Shown here piece after piece: positions 14,301-23,343 of a stretch of DNA of 64,000 nucleotides. The position numbers and the translations under genes are program-made. Position 1 is the stretch's first letter. Each line of letters opens with the position of its first letter. The notes under the pieces were generated by a model. That model was not told the DNA's origin. It did not search any database and saw nothing but the letters and a program-made list of their open reading frames with translations. This DNA is from Coccinella septempunctata. Taxonomy: Eukaryota > Arthropoda > Insecta > Coleoptera > Coccinellidae. The stretch spans positions 29,778,064 through 29,842,063 of the forward strand of contig NC_058191.1 of the NCBI RefSeq assembly GCF_907165205.1, given 5' to 3'.

Positions 14301-17300
14301 GCAGATGCTTCCACGATCACTATCGGCATTTCCGTTCTCAGGAAGCCCGTATAAATCCATCATAACGTAATTGAATCCATACAAGCTGAGCTCCAACAGT
14401 GAGGAGCAGTTTCGAGCATTGGGACAGTAGACAAGATCCGAGTTCAAACCCTCAAAAATATCCTTAATAATCATTTTTCCAAAGTCTGGAATCAATAAAC
14501 CTAACCTAACCTAACCTATTCTAAATGATAAACGACATAACATTAAATTTTTGTAACAAAAATTTTAATATTTCATGGCATATCATGCCCCAAAATAGTA
14601 GAGCTCTCAAATATCATTATGAGATTGATATTGATCGAATCGAACTTACTTTTCATATGAAAAAGGGAAGTTGGAATTAATTCAAATCTGTTTCAGGTTC
14701 ATGAAATACTCGTTACCCTGAGATTAGTCAAAGCCAAACATACCCTCACAGGCCAGTTGTCAGGAGGACAGAAAAAAAGACTGTCTATTGCCCTCGAATT
14801 GATCAGCAATCCACTTGTGATGTTTTTAGATGAGCCAACGACGTAAGTAGAAGTAACAGGTCACATCGTGGCCTTTTTGTATTATTTCATATACACTTAG
14901 CGGCAGTATGTATTTTGTCTAGATAGGTTTTTCTGATCGAATAAAAATTCCGTATACATTTTCGTGATGACCAAGGCCTGCACATAAAAAATGAGTTGTA
15001 TCTCTTCTTCTTTCTCTTCTTCTTCTATGTGCGGTGTCCCACCGGACTGAACAGAAGTCTAGTGACCCATTGTTCGTCCGCTTGTAGTTGGAGAGACTCA
15101 AACTCTGAGACACGCTGACAAAAATGCCACAAGTCGACAGACAGGTGTTGTTTTTTCTATTTGTGACGTCCTTAACTCTAAAAGGTTACTGGAGATGAGC
15201 AGAAGAAGAAAACAACCGGTCAGTCCCATTTTATTTAAATGTTTTTCAAGCAGGTGGCCAGTTATTGCCCTAGTCACCAGACTCAGCTGTTTTATCTCAA
15301 GGGCCAGGAGTTTTTTGACCTCAGGACTAGAGGACGGTCATGGACCAGTCCAGTCCTTGTGGACAGCACAGGGTCATCGCTTAGTGGGACCTTAAGGCAC
15401 AAGAAGCCTGTTTGGTGTAGACCATAGTTCCAGGAACAATTACCCTCTGTAGGGTTCGGCGAATTAAAAACTGGTGCCTGCGGGGTCCCCTCCATAAAAA
15501 AGCGATGCGTTTTTATCCTCCACCATCTTGAGAGCCCTCGCGTGCCCCCTAAACAGTCCACTATCAGGCCATTGTCCTTGTTCCCAGACCTTAAGAGCTG
15601 TCTTCATAGCCAGGTTGCTATGAAGAAGTTACAGAGGTCTGTAACCTGTAACTACAAGGCTAGGTTGTATCTCAAAAATCAATAATATTTTTCTGTTAAT
15701 CTGTTTCATCTCCATTGATATTTACTTATTCGGAGATCGAAGGTATATAGAAATATTCATGAAAACAATATGAACCACCGTCTTACTTCACATAAAAAAA
15801 TGTCCTTTTTCTCGTTTGTATTTTAGTGCCATCTGTGATGCGTGCACACTATATTTTCTCGAAGATTCAACACATTTTTCTGTAGAAGGCAGAGAAATTA
15901 CTGATCTCGAGAATTCGCCATTTGAAAATCATTACGTGATTTATTGTGATGAAACTAAAAAGTGCTAGAGGAAATACCATTCTCATGTAACTCACTTCAC
16001 TTTTCTAATAAAAGCCTTATAAACTAAAACAAATAATTATTATGATTTTGAAATTTTCAGAGGATTGGACAGCTCGTCTTGCTCGCAGTGCATCAACCTG
16101 CTGCAATTATTGGCCAGGCAAGGTAGAAATATAGTTTGCACCATACATCAGCCATCCGCCACCATGTTCCAGATGTTCGACCAGGTGTATATTTTGAGTG
16201 ATGGAAGGTGCCTCTACCAAGGTTCAACCAAAAGCATGGTACAGTTTTTCAATGACTTAGGGGCACCATGTCCCATGTACCATAATCCTGCGGATTATGG
16301 TGAGTAGAACTCAATCTGTTTGAGTTCCTGATTTTTATGTATGTAACAATGCCATTCAACATGCTAGATTGTACTTTAAGTGAGAGCGCCCACCAAAGTA
16401 GCACTGACATGACACATACATGACAAAGGAGATGTATAATCTTCAGATATGAACTGATAACGACATATTTCACTCAATTGACACTTCTCTTAGATGAGCG
16501 ATATCTGAAAATTATGCATCGCCATTGTCATGTATGTGCTGTGTCAGTGCTACGCTACTTTGGTGGGCGCTCCCCCTAAAATGGCTGCGTAGCACTGCTT
16601 CAGATCTGTTTTTGCCAATATGTCCTCAACAGTTCGCCATCAAGGTCTAGAATTTTAAAGAATTCCAGTATTTGGGATGGCTTCAACGAGTCGACTTCCT
16701 CTCTCCTACAAGTTTCTTATTCGCAGAATCGTTTTGCGTTAGCTTAGGCATTCTATCACCAGAGAGGTGATATTGTGTTTCTTGATCCTCAGCACTCTGC
16801 ACTCGTCACTTTCTGCTGGATCCATTCTCATGATTGATTCATGTTAGTGTAAAAATTTAGGGAGGAAGTGTAGCATATTCTTGCTATTGACCAGATTATT
16901 CTTGGATCTTCAAGTTTTTTCTTTGTCCTGAAACTCTTTCTTGTAGAAATATTTTGCTATACACTCCCATACAATCCTAGAATCGATGACATGGGAGCCC
17001 AGTGTTTTGATTGCAACCTGACGTTCGAAATGTATCGCATGTTGGAGTTCACTTCCATTGTCCTATGTTGATTCCTGGCGTAAAATTTACGGATTTTCCC
17101 AGCATGGAAATAGTTCATTTCACCACAAAAAATCACTGTGTAGATATGGTTGAAAAACCATCTTCTTATCATCTTATCCTTCATCGTGTCTCAAAAAAAT
17201 ATATTCCAAAATAATTATTTCTAATGAATTCATTAATACTGGCTATTTTCTATGTCACTTGGTATAAAAAAATTTTATAAATCTAAAGTGTTGGGAATTT

Positions 17301-20300
17301 ATACTCAAGATTGAATTTGAGGTGTAAATTTGTTATTAGTCAAAGAAATTGTCGAATGTAGGAAACCATTTTGATTCAGATGTTTTACAAAGCATTTTTT
17401 CCTCCTTCAGTTATAGAGTTAGCGTGTGGAGAATATGGAAAAGATATAGTGGACAAAATGGTGCAAACAATGGACAACGGTAGATCTGTGCGATATTTCC
17501 ACAAAGGTGATCAACTACCCTCCTTATCTTCCTTGAAGGATTTAGTCAGTTATGAGTTCATGGATGATGACGAAGATGGTTTAGAAGTAACTTCGCAGTG
17601 GAATCAACTGAAAGTACTTTTGAGGAGGGGTTGGATCAAAATGAAGAGAGATGAGGTGAGCGTGAAAGATTATGGGTCCTCTGAAACTTTTCCTAATAAA
17701 ATTTCTGGATAAAACACTTCCATATTGAAAAATTAACATTATGAAGCATGAAGCATAATCAATTCATTCATCAATTTATTCAAACGCTCCATAGAAACAT
17801 GTATGTATTTTCACAATCAACGTGATAGATTAACCCTGGATTTCATAAAGCTTGATCGGAGAATCAACGCTTGATTGACGAATAGACGTCAATTTGTTTT
17901 CAATCGATAATTCAGTCATGATCATTCAAAATATCTTTTTGGCATCAAATTATGATGTTCATACCTCAATTGCTACTTCTTCAATACTTTCAGAAATGAA
18001 AAGGTTTCAGTGATTTCGTTTTAGAAATCGAGTGACTGTCAAATCGTTACTCGGACAATCAAAGTTTTATGAAACCCGCTGGGCGAAGAGTGTTTATGAA
18101 TTATTTTAATTCTGTATTGAGCGTCAAAATATTCCCATTTGGTCAAAATATTCCCATTTGGCCGATTAATTTAATTCAAGGAATTTTGGAAAAAAGTTCT
18201 ACGAAATTTTTCATGATTGGAAATCAGTGTAGGTACAATCACAATGACGTGATATTTGTTACTGGGAAGCGGCAAAAAATAAAATTGCATTGTTACGATA
18301 ATTTATAAAGTCCCCTGACCCTGTATAATTAAAACGGAATTGTAGCATCTGTGTGAATTGAATTCGGCATTTGATTGCCAAACAGTCTTGGGCGTATATA
18401 CATGAAATATCAATAATGTCAGGATATTTGAGAATCCTAATCGTTCGAAAATGTCGTCAATTACTGAAATTCTGATGCAATTGCATCAAACGAGTTCTGC
18501 GAACTCGTACAAGCTTACAGAACTTCTATACCTACGGAGAATCGAGATAATATGATAGCATATTCACAAAAATATTATGTATAATTAAAGGAAAGTTATC
18601 TCTCTATAAGCAATTATTACATGCGAGAGAGAATTCTTCGTTTCGCGGAAAACCTAAAGGAATTACTAAGTTTTTTATTTCATTCGACGTTTTGTTTCAT
18701 TTTCAGACTCTGACATATATGAGAATTATTGTTAATATAGTGGTCGGTATTATGTTAGGAACTTTGTACTGGCAAGCAGGGGACAATGCATCTAGGACAT
18801 TGGATAATTACAACTTATTGTTTTCTATTTTGATGCATAATATGATGTCACCTATGATGCTAACCATATTGACTTGTGAGTAAAACATTGTTAGGAAAAA
18901 TTTCATTATTTTATAACATTAACAATTATTTACAGTCCCTGCAGAAATGAATATTCTAATCAAAGAACACTTCAATAGGTGGTATTCGATGAAGATGTAC
19001 TATTTATCTGTAACTCTAATCGACATTCCATTATCAGTGAGTATATCAATGAATTCAATTAGAATAAGATGAAAGGCATTAAAATATCGCTACATGTTCA
19101 GAATATCTTTCTTAAGGTGCATTTACACCAAACGAGCATTGTTTTGGAACGTTTCAAAACGTTTTGAAACGTTTTGAAATGTTTGCAAACGTTCGAAAAC
19201 TCAGTATGGGAGGTGTTCCCACAGCCCGCGCCTGTCCGAACGAGCAGTTGTTCTTGATAATTCAACGAGGTCTCTCTAAAGTGCACCGGCATGGAGCCCT
19301 CATTATCTAAAATTGCAATTTCTACTGAATCTATAGTACTCAGAGTCTCTGATAGTAATAATCTCTGAAATGAAAGAACTACGCCAAAGGAGGAGACGAA
19401 CAACCTGGGTGAATTCTTTTCTAAAAGGAAGAAATTTTACCCAGCTGCTAGATGACTTGAGAGCGGACGAAACTGAACTTTTTAGAAATTTCAGCCGCAT
19501 GTCATTATCGGACAAAATTGAGGAAAAAGTGTCAAGAAAGACATCAATCATCGAGAGAGCATTCCAGCGTCGGTTAGACTGGCACTAACGATTTTTGGCT
19601 ACGGTAGGGTGACCAGACGTCCGTCATTGTGACGGACAGTCCATCAATCGTCCAAGAAGTCCGTCACTGGAAAACGTCTGTCAAAATCTTAAATTTAATT
19701 CAGTATTTTTCCCAAGATTATTTGAGATGGATATTAAAAAAAGAAAGTGCAAATTTATGGAAGATCTTTCGAAAGAATTTCCATTTTTTAAAACACAAAA
19801 CTTGATTCTGAAGTCCAATGTACGAAGTGTTTGGGCCAATTCAGATTGCATTTGGAGGAAGAAGAGATAATGTACGGCATGTTTCAAGTTACGAACATAA
19901 AAAAAAATTTAATGCAGCAGCGTCTTCCTCCCTCACCAAATATTTGAGACATTCAAATTTTGGGGATGAAGAAGCTTCTCTAGAAACGCCTGAAGCCCTC
20001 TTCTCATTCCACAGTGTAATGCACAACCATTATATTAATATTATTAAATTTTCGTTTTTGTGTTGTAATAGAGACTTTTATTATTTCTCTATTTTCAATA
20101 AATAGATTTTTTTTTATCGCCATACGTTGTAGGAAACTGAGTAGCTGGAATCATATAGAGGGGAAGTCTTATAGACTCGTACAAATATTTCACAGTAGAA
20201 TCTTGAGGTCAAAAGAAACACTTTTTTCCTATACCGTTTTTTCCGAAAGGCTCGGTTTAAAAGATACAGGTTGTTGAAAAATATAAAAAAAATGTTATTT

Positions 20301-22071
20301 CTAGTTCTCACTAACGGCTTTATCGAATGAAATGAATTCGGGAATATAGTTTTCGAGTAATTTGAAGTTCAAAAATGAAAGATATCTGTGAAATTCGAAA
20401 AATTGTGTAATTCTGACCGAATGCAACTCTTTTTGAAAGATCCACAGACGTCACAGATTCATTTAGTTATTTTGAAGGTAATTTGTTTTTCCAGGGGTGA
20501 CAGCTCATTATGAAAACCTAAAATGGCTATATCTTCTTATCAGGGCTGAATCGGAAAAAATGGTACAAGAAAAAAATTTTTCTTTTGATCTCAAGAATCT
20601 ATATTGTTGAAATATTTTTACGATTCAAAGACTCGCCCTGTATATATAAATCAGGTCCGTCCGTCATTGAACATTGGATAATCTGGTCAGCCTAGGCTAC
20701 GGGAGATTCTTATGGAAGTGTCATGTACCTTTACCGAATCTCAAAACCATCAATATCGAAAATTATTACCGTCTGTCTGTGAAGCCATCGTAAATTGACT
20801 CAATTTCAAATGGATTGATCAATTATGAAATCACGATTCAAGAGATCTAACCAAAATTCAAAATAAATTAAATACCAAGACCCAATAACTTATCACGGTC
20901 CACCGGTGATTTCGATGATATGACGCCAGATGTGCAAGGAAATCCGAATCCCTTTGATGATTCGTCGGTTTACCGACATGAGACGGAACGGGATCGAGCA
21001 TTTTAAAACGTTTTGAAACAGGCTTCGTAAACTTTATTCGGCGTCGATGAGTGTTTACACCGCCTGTGCATATTGCGTGCATTGTTCGCAAACAGTGCTT
21101 TATAATGAAACGTTACTTTACCGGCATGTGGCGAAATGAGCTCGAGCTCTCTGAAACGTTCGAAAACAGGGTTTGCGAACTCTGTTCGGCGCCGATGACT
21201 GTTTACACCGCCCGTACTACTGTTTGCAAACAGTGTTCGCGAATAATGCTCGTTTGGTATAAATGCGCCTTTAAACATTTCGAGGAGGCCTCACATGACA
21301 TATGTTTTTTGAAGACAACAGATATGAAAAATGTCACATTTCCAAACTTATATTGTTGCTTCATTAATTTCTTTTCAGATCTTCTGTGGAACGATTTTTG
21401 CAGTGGAGATATACTGGATGACCGGACAACCCATGGAAATGGAACGTTTCACGATGTTTCTTGCCATATGTCTACTAGTCACATTCGTATCGCAAAGCTT
21501 CGGTCTCATGATTGGTTCCGCTTTCGATGTTATTGTGAGTATTGGGTATATGAGTATCTCGGTTCACTCATATTCTTTGTATTTGTATTTTATTTGTTCG
21601 TAATTTGTAACAATAAAATTCGAAAATTGAATACAGAAAGAATTATAGCAACCTCTCACATTTTCACGATGTCAAATTACTAAAAAGTATTCCAATTTTT
21701 TATCGCTGAACTGTTTCCAGAACGGAAATTTCGTTGGTCCTGCTCTCGCAGTCCCTATCATGATGTTCGCTGGCTTTGGAGTACGACTGCAAGACTTACC
21801 AAGCTACTTATACTGGGGAAGCTACTTGTCCTTCTTAAGATACGGCTTAGAAGGCATTGTGGGTGCTATTTATGGCTTGGAGAGGAGGAAATTGGAATGC
21901 CCAGAAGAAGCTGATTATTGCATGCATGCTGTGCCATCAAGATTCCTTCAAGAGGTTGGACTCAGAGGAGATCAATTCTGGAATGATGTTGGTGCTTTGT
22001 TAATAATTATGTGTGTTTTGAAAATTGCATCATACATATTGCTCAGACTCAAAATGATACTTATTAGGTAG
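5127..22071 (+). CDS. ABCG-subfamily half-transporter (ABCG1/ABCG4-like), complete, nine coding exons
   Basis: Joining 5127-5325, 9130-9437, 14697-14842, 16061-16299, 17411-17655, 18707-18875, 18936-19036, 21379-21534 and 21721-22071 gives one open frame of 637 residues. Every intron is GT-AG and every phase matches. The order is that of ABCG half-transporters, with the nucleotide-binding domain first: Walker A GPSGAGKST 89-97, Q-loop Q135, signature LSGGQKKR 190-197, Walker B VMFLDE 210-215, D-loop GLD 219-221, switch H247. Six hydrophobic segments follow at roughly 384-401, 416-434, 456-482, 493-516, 525-542 and 612-629, with Cys-bearing text in the last outer loop. All catalytic residues are present, so it should be an active ATPase. 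The family forms homo- or heterodimers and exports lipids, sterols or pigment precursors; this protein's substrate cannot be read from sequence. The length is normal for the family. The next gene downstream is a second ABCG gene in the same orientation. Confidence 0.95.
5326..9129 (+). other. Intron 1 of ABCG gene 1
   Basis: A 3.8-kb AT-rich intron with simple A and T runs. I see no recognisable element, coding remnant or strong inverted repeat. Open frames here are short and unremarkable. Confidence 0.7.
9130..9437 (+). CDS. ABCG gene 1, coding exon 2 (Walker A, Q-loop)
   Basis: The acceptor TTTTACAG precedes it and the donor GTAAGT follows. The split Gly codon joins exon 1, and the exon runs to residue 169 in phase 0. 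It holds Walker A (GPSGAGKST) and the Q-loop region (CYITQDDRLQPLLTVKE). Confidence 0.95.
9478..9905 (+). repeat. Dispersed repeat, copy 1 (related to 41.5 and 27.24 kb)
   Basis: About 430 bases matching the reverse complement of about 41510-41900 with shared landmarks in order: GAGTTTATACCACG, TTCTCGCCA, a TGTTGCCAG-ACACTTGAAC stretch, ACGAACGTCTTTT, ATTGTAGCC-ATGGCGA. A further fragment at 27240-27345 matches its 3' part (GAACTGATTGAATTGAATTA, GTGGTTTCTGACGTAAG). No protein is recognisable; it is an unclassified interspersed element in intron 2. Confidence 0.7.
9950..10162. repeat. Small foldback element in intron 2
   Basis: Arms of about 52 bases pair across a centre of about 95 bases. 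The left arm contains GCTGAATGGGGTCTATTC and the right arm, reverse-complemented, GCTGAATGGGGTCTATTT. Both are preceded by GTATGATT-AGTTCTTGAAG. It has no coding capacity and would form a hairpin in RNA or single-stranded DNA. Confidence 0.75.
10190..10640 (-). pseudogene. 3' end remnant of a non-LTR retrotransposon (jockey/R1-type ORF2 tail)
   Basis: On the minus strand, frames in succession spell the hallmark C-terminal region after the RNase H domain of these elements: YLDLRNNKLRFLSGFFKGHC, RLRKHI, then after a frameshift CRLCGEEQETIVHPLDS and TIDLEV. The GHC..L..H and C..C-E-ET-H zinc-knuckle-like spacing is characteristic. Frames are broken, so it is dead. It lies antisense inside intron 2. 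The 3' 120 bases (10197-10315) resemble arms of the foldback repeats at 20.15 and 59.9 kb. Confidence 0.65.
10641..14276. other. Remainder of intron 2, largely featureless
   Basis: AT-rich intron sequence. A block at 11200-11690 is somewhat richer in GC and ends in CACCCTGTATAATT followed by ACAGGGGTGG, resembling ends of ACAGGGTG elements, but I cannot delimit an element. No gene is recognisable. Confidence 0.5.
14277..14495 (-). other. Unidentified 72-codon open frame next to telomere-like repeat
   Basis: The minus-strand frame contains evenly spaced Cys (VYCPNARNCSSLLE) and an acidic stretch (NGNADSDRGS), composition more protein-like than its surroundings. On the minus strand it lies directly downstream of the TTAGG-type tract. 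I do not recognise the family. It could be a mobile-element fragment, a decayed exon or chance. Confidence 0.25.
14500..14518. repeat. Short interstitial telomere-like tract (CCTAA)n
   Basis: Almost four perfect units of CCTAA, the complement of the canonical insect telomere repeat TTAGG. It is far too short to be a telomere; it could be a double-strand-break repair scar, a retrotransposon-associated tract or a chance microsatellite. Confidence 0.6.
14697..14842 (+). CDS. ABCG gene 1, coding exon 3 (signature, Walker B)
   Basis: The acceptor is TTTCAG and the donor is GTAAGT. It encodes residues 170-217 plus two bases: the ABC signature LSGGQKKRLS and Walker B VMFLDEPT. The usual ABCG signature is LSGGQRKR; here the first R is K, a conservative change. 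Confidence 0.95.
14985..15670. other. GC-richer inserted block in intron 3, unidentified
   Basis: After a CTTCTTCTTT polypyrimidine run, about 680 bases have clearly higher GC than the flanking intron. The block ends around the self-complementary CAGGTTGCTATGAAGAAG and CTGTAACCTGTAACTACAAG. Several overlapping open frames (62-89 codons) exist in three phases, none recognisable. The composition break suggests an insertion, perhaps a retroelement LTR or leader, but ends and target duplication could not be defined. Confidence 0.4.
16061..16299 (+). CDS. ABCG gene 1, coding exon 4 (D-loop, H-switch)
   Basis: Preceded by AAATTTTCAG and followed by GTGAGT. It completes the split Thr codon and continues with the D-loop GLDSSS, the switch histidine in CTIHQPSA (H247) and the end of the nucleotide-binding domain (YHNPADY), to residue 297 plus one base. 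Confidence 0.95.
16384..16572. repeat. Foldback MITE in intron 4
   Basis: Inverted arms of about 70 bases start GAGCGCCCACCAAAGTAGC on the left; the right arm ends GCTACTTTGGTGGGCGCTC. The centre of about 45 bases is AT-rich. Length is 189 bases, with no coding capacity. The start of the element lies about 85 bases downstream of the exon 4 donor. Confidence 0.8.
16590..16835 (-). pseudogene. Non-LTR retrotransposon 3' tail remnant (second copy, diverged)
   Basis: Minus-strand text in interrupted frames (ESDECRVLRI, then AKRFCE, ETCRREEVDSLKPSQILEFF, KILDLDGEL) resembles the post-RNase H tail of jockey/R1-type ORF2 proteins, as at 10.2-10.6 kb. It is heavily decayed and carries an internal stop. 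The call rests on motif resemblance only. Confidence 0.45.
17411..17655 (+). CDS. ABCG gene 1, coding exon 5 (linker to membrane domain)
   Basis: Two acceptors are possible. CCTCCTTCAG at 17401-17410 is chosen because it restores the family motif PADYVIELACGEYG; the AG at 17378-17379 would insert extra residues into this conserved stretch. The donor is GAG|GTGAGC. It encodes residues 298-379, an acidic linker (DDDEDG) and the basic amphipathic helix (RRGWIKMKRDE) before the first membrane segment. Confidence 0.92.
17836..18075 (+). repeat. Dispersed repeat, copy 1 (related to 31.2 and 55.06 kb)
   Basis: Shares ordered blocks with 31205-31460: AATCAACGCTTGAT, AATTTGTTTTCAATCGATAA, TTCAGTCATGA, CAGTGATTTCGTTTT, GAAATCGAGTGACTGTCAA. 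A minus-strand fragment lies at 55060-55160. The ends are imperfectly self-complementary (TTTCATAAAGCTTGATCGG against GTTTCATAAAACTTTGATTG), suggesting a degenerate foldback MITE of about 240 bases in intron 5. Confidence 0.7.
18122..18161 (+). repeat. Two-copy short tandem duplication
   Basis: The 20-base unit GTCAAAATATTCCCATTTG(G) is present twice, perfectly and in direct tandem, within intron 5: a simple local duplication. Confidence 0.85.
18707..18875 (+). CDS. ABCG gene 1, coding exon 6 (TM1-TM2)
   Basis: The acceptor is TTTTCAG and the donor ACTT|GTGAGT. It encodes residues 380-435 plus one base, covering membrane segments 1 and 2 (IIVNIVVGIMLGTLYW; LLFSILMHNMM). The following intron is only 60 bases. 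Confidence 0.93.
18936..19036 (+). CDS. ABCG gene 1, coding exon 7
   Basis: A 101-base exon, too short to stand out as an open frame. It lies between TTTACAG and GTGAGT. The split codon gives F436, then the conserved FPAEMN and KEHFNRWYSMKMYYLS motifs typical of ABCG proteins. It ends in phase 0 at S469. Confidence 0.93.
19370..19604 (+). pseudogene. Harbinger transposase N-terminal fragment, upstream of the hAT insertion
   Basis: The frame from 19370 contains RRRTTWVNSFLKGR, LLDDLRADETELFRNFSRMS and ERAFQRR, matching in order the N-terminal region of PIF/Harbinger (DDE_Tnp_4) transposases (RR-W-V-P-L, L..ELR..D...F..F.RM, R.A..P..RLA). A frameshift near 19575 puts the RLALT part in another phase. 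The gene is cut at GGCTACGG by the hAT element. Confidence 0.7.
19740..20045 (+). pseudogene. hAT transposase N-terminal (BED-like zinc finger) fragment
   Basis: In the frame from 19818: FGPIQIAFGGRRDNVRHVSS, EHKKKFNAAASSSLTKYL and ALFSFHSVMHNHYI. This matches in order the N-terminus of hAT transposases: a C..C finger half, GG..DV..H....KH, an Ala/Ser-rich linker, and F-H-V.H. The C..C half (CTKCLGQF) is in a neighbouring phase, so a frameshift exists. Coding similarity stops near 20045. Confidence 0.65.
20150..20655. repeat. Foldback repeat inside the hAT element (sister of 59.88-60.50 kb)
   Basis: The left arm has AATCTTGAGGTCAAAAGAAA. The right arm, reverse-complemented, has TTCTTGAGATCAAAAGAAAA with AAATATTTCAAC beside it. 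The right end is CTCGCCCTGTATATATA. The same unit, similarly arranged, occurs at about 59880-60500, and one arm at 10197-10315. It is probably an ACAGGG-ended MITE that either jumped into the hAT element or was captured by it. Confidence 0.65.
20695..20800 (+). pseudogene. Harbinger transposase continuation downstream of the hAT insertion
   Basis: Directly after the hAT element one frame reads ATGDSYGSVMYLYRISKPSI, the expected continuation of the transposase (family text like RFLATGDSY..L...FRIS...IS). Homology ends by about 20800, and the catalytic DDE part is absent through internal deletion. The continuity across the insertion confirms that one gene was split. Confidence 0.7.
21379..21534 (+). 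CDS. ABCG gene 1, coding exon 8 (TM3-TM4)
   Basis: The acceptor is CTTTTCAG and the donor ATT|GTGAGT. It encodes residues 470-521, including IYWMTGQP and membrane segment 4 ending SFGLMIGSAF. It starts only about 109 bases after the Harbinger-type element in intron 7. The longer open frame across it in another phase is a shadow. Confidence 0.93.
21721..22071 (+). CDS. ABCG gene 1, terminal coding exon 9 (TM5-TM6)
   Basis: The acceptor is CTGTTTCCAG. It encodes residues 522-637 and the TAG stop: segment 5 (FVGPALAVPIMMFAGFG), the conserved RYGLEG/YGLER region, an outer loop with two Cys (ECPEEADYC), segment 6, and a short basic C-terminus. No canonical AATAAA is near the stop; variant signals such as AATATA (about 22197) or ATAAAT (about 22270) may serve. 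Confidence 0.95.
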   Translation, partial: NGNFVGPALAVPIMMFAGFGVRLQDLPSYLYWGSYLSFLRYGLEGIVGAIYGLERRKLECPEEADYCMHAVPSRFLQEVGLRGDQFWNDVGALLIIMCVLKIASYILLRLKMILIR

Positions 22072-23343
22072 ATATACTACATTCATGTGTTAGATGTGGC
22101 TGTGTTGTACACCCAAGATATTTAATTTATTTATTTGCCGAAGATAGAACTTATACATTTTATTATTAGTAACGCCAGATATGTTCCAGAATTATAGAAT
22201 ATAAGAAATGAGATATCTGAACAAACGAAGTTCAGTTACATGTTAGATATTAGACATGAAGATTCAACTATAAATAATTATTGTCGTAGGATGCTACAAA
22301 AATATTCAGAAATTCAAATTTCTTCAGAGAAGAGAATTCCTGGAGAAAAAATGATTTCAAAAATCATTTTTATCGCAATGTTCACCGATTATGATCCTAA
22401 ATGTTAGAACTAAGATGAAAGTACAAAATTTATTTATAGGAACATAAAAAGCTTCTGTGATTTTGTAGCATTTATTTCAGTTGTTTGTCATTTTGACATG
22501 AAATCATGAATGGACAAAGAGAAAGACTGTTCAATGCAATTCAATCTAATGTAAATTGGGTACTTATTTCAACACTTTTATTTATTGTTGATGAGAAGAA
22601 AGAATACATTTTATTTATAGAATGATATTTTAATCCTCCGCGAATCCCCTGAGTAAACGCAGAACTGTCAATTGAACCTCAGACTTCAAAACAGCATCTG
22701 AATTTTCAGGTGGAAATGCGATTTTGTTGGTGGAGAAATTGAACGAAGGGCGGTTAACAAGTTGGATATCGATTGATTGGGTGCATTATGAAAGCAGATT
22801 GTGAAATAGAAACTTAATCTTTAAAAAAATTTAATGCGCTAGGGAGAACCTTGGGTCGAAAAAAACGAAGAAAACTGGAAAACTCCGCAATGTTTCGATC
22901 GATTTTTACGAACAGCAAAAAGCTTTATAAAGCTCTAAGGTCTAGGGAATCGATCGTGTCAAATTTCACATGGATACATGCAGCGTGACTCCAACAACTT
23001 TTCTTCAAAAAGTGGGAAAAATCGAGAATATCTCAAAAAGAGTCAGTTCTTTTTTCCGTAAGAGCTTTGTGTATTCAGACAGGTATTGAAATCCTGACCG
23101 AATGCGGTCTGCATGCGATCTCTGATACCCTCCTGCAGTCTCTCGGCGAATAGTTGAACTTTCGTTGACTGCACGTCATGTGGTATCGTTTGGGAGGAGG
23201 TGTAGGATTCTACAGAGTGAGTGAGGCTTGGTTCAGTCTTGGTTGGATAGGTGGCGCGTGGTAATGAGGATTGAATAATATCCCTCATGAAGGGTTCCCT
23301 TTCTCGCTAACCGGTCCGATTAAGTGTTAAGTGTTACACTGCA
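22072..23343. other. Downstream of ABCG gene 1: 3' UTR then gene-free sequence
   Basis: Contains the 3' UTR of gene 1, whose end cannot be fixed. At 23043-23330 a slightly more GC-rich block carries a minus-strand 81-codon frame (MRDIIQSSLPRATYP...) that I do not recognise. As it directly precedes the hammerhead-like motif and the Penelope fragment, it may be a leader or terminal repeat of that element. Confidence 0.45.

Larger units (their letters stand above)
19605..20694 (+). mobile_element. hAT-type DNA transposon nested in the Harbinger element
   Basis: 1090 bases bounded by inverted ends TAGGGTGACCAGA (left) and TAGGCTGACCAGA (right, reverse-complemented; 12 of 13 match). They are flanked by a perfect 8-bp target duplication GGCTACGG (19597-19604 and 20695-20702), the length diagnostic of hAT elements. 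Inside are a 5' transposase fragment and a foldback repeat (about 20150-20655). There is no complete transposase, so it is nonautonomous. Confidence 0.9.
19115..21270. mobile_element. PIF/Harbinger-type DNA transposon in intron 7, interrupted by a hAT element
   Basis: The element begins AGGTGCATTTACACCAAACG. Its right end, reverse-complemented, begins AGGCGCATTTATACCAAACG and both continue with AGCATT. TTA flanks it on both sides (19112-19114 and 21271-21273), the target duplication expected for PIF/Harbinger. It spans 2156 bases, of which 1090 are a nested hAT insertion plus its 8-bp duplicate. Subterminal regions carry repeated CGTTTTGAAACGTTTTG-like motifs on both sides. It contains only the 5' part of a transposase gene, so it is nonautonomous. 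It sits in the intron between coding exons 7 and 8 of ABCG gene 1 without touching the splice sites. Confidence 0.85.

Noticed and set aside
14500..14518. Telomere or chromosome end
   Set aside because: There are fewer than four units, embedded in an intron of an intact gene.
17371..17410. Upstream acceptor (AG at 17378-17379) for exon 5
   Set aside because: It would insert residues inside the conserved HNPADYVIELACGEYG stretch; the acceptor at 17410 restores the family sequence exactly.
21051..21683. 210-codon plus-strand open frame, the longest in the window
   Set aside because: It overlaps exon 8 of ABCG gene 1 in the wrong phase and runs through the Harbinger element's terminal region. 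It has no family resemblance and is a shadow.
23043..23288. Minus-strand 81-codon frame with protein-like composition
   Set aside because: It is unrecognised and lies in a probable Penelope terminal region. It is recorded under the gene-free stretch rather than called as a gene.
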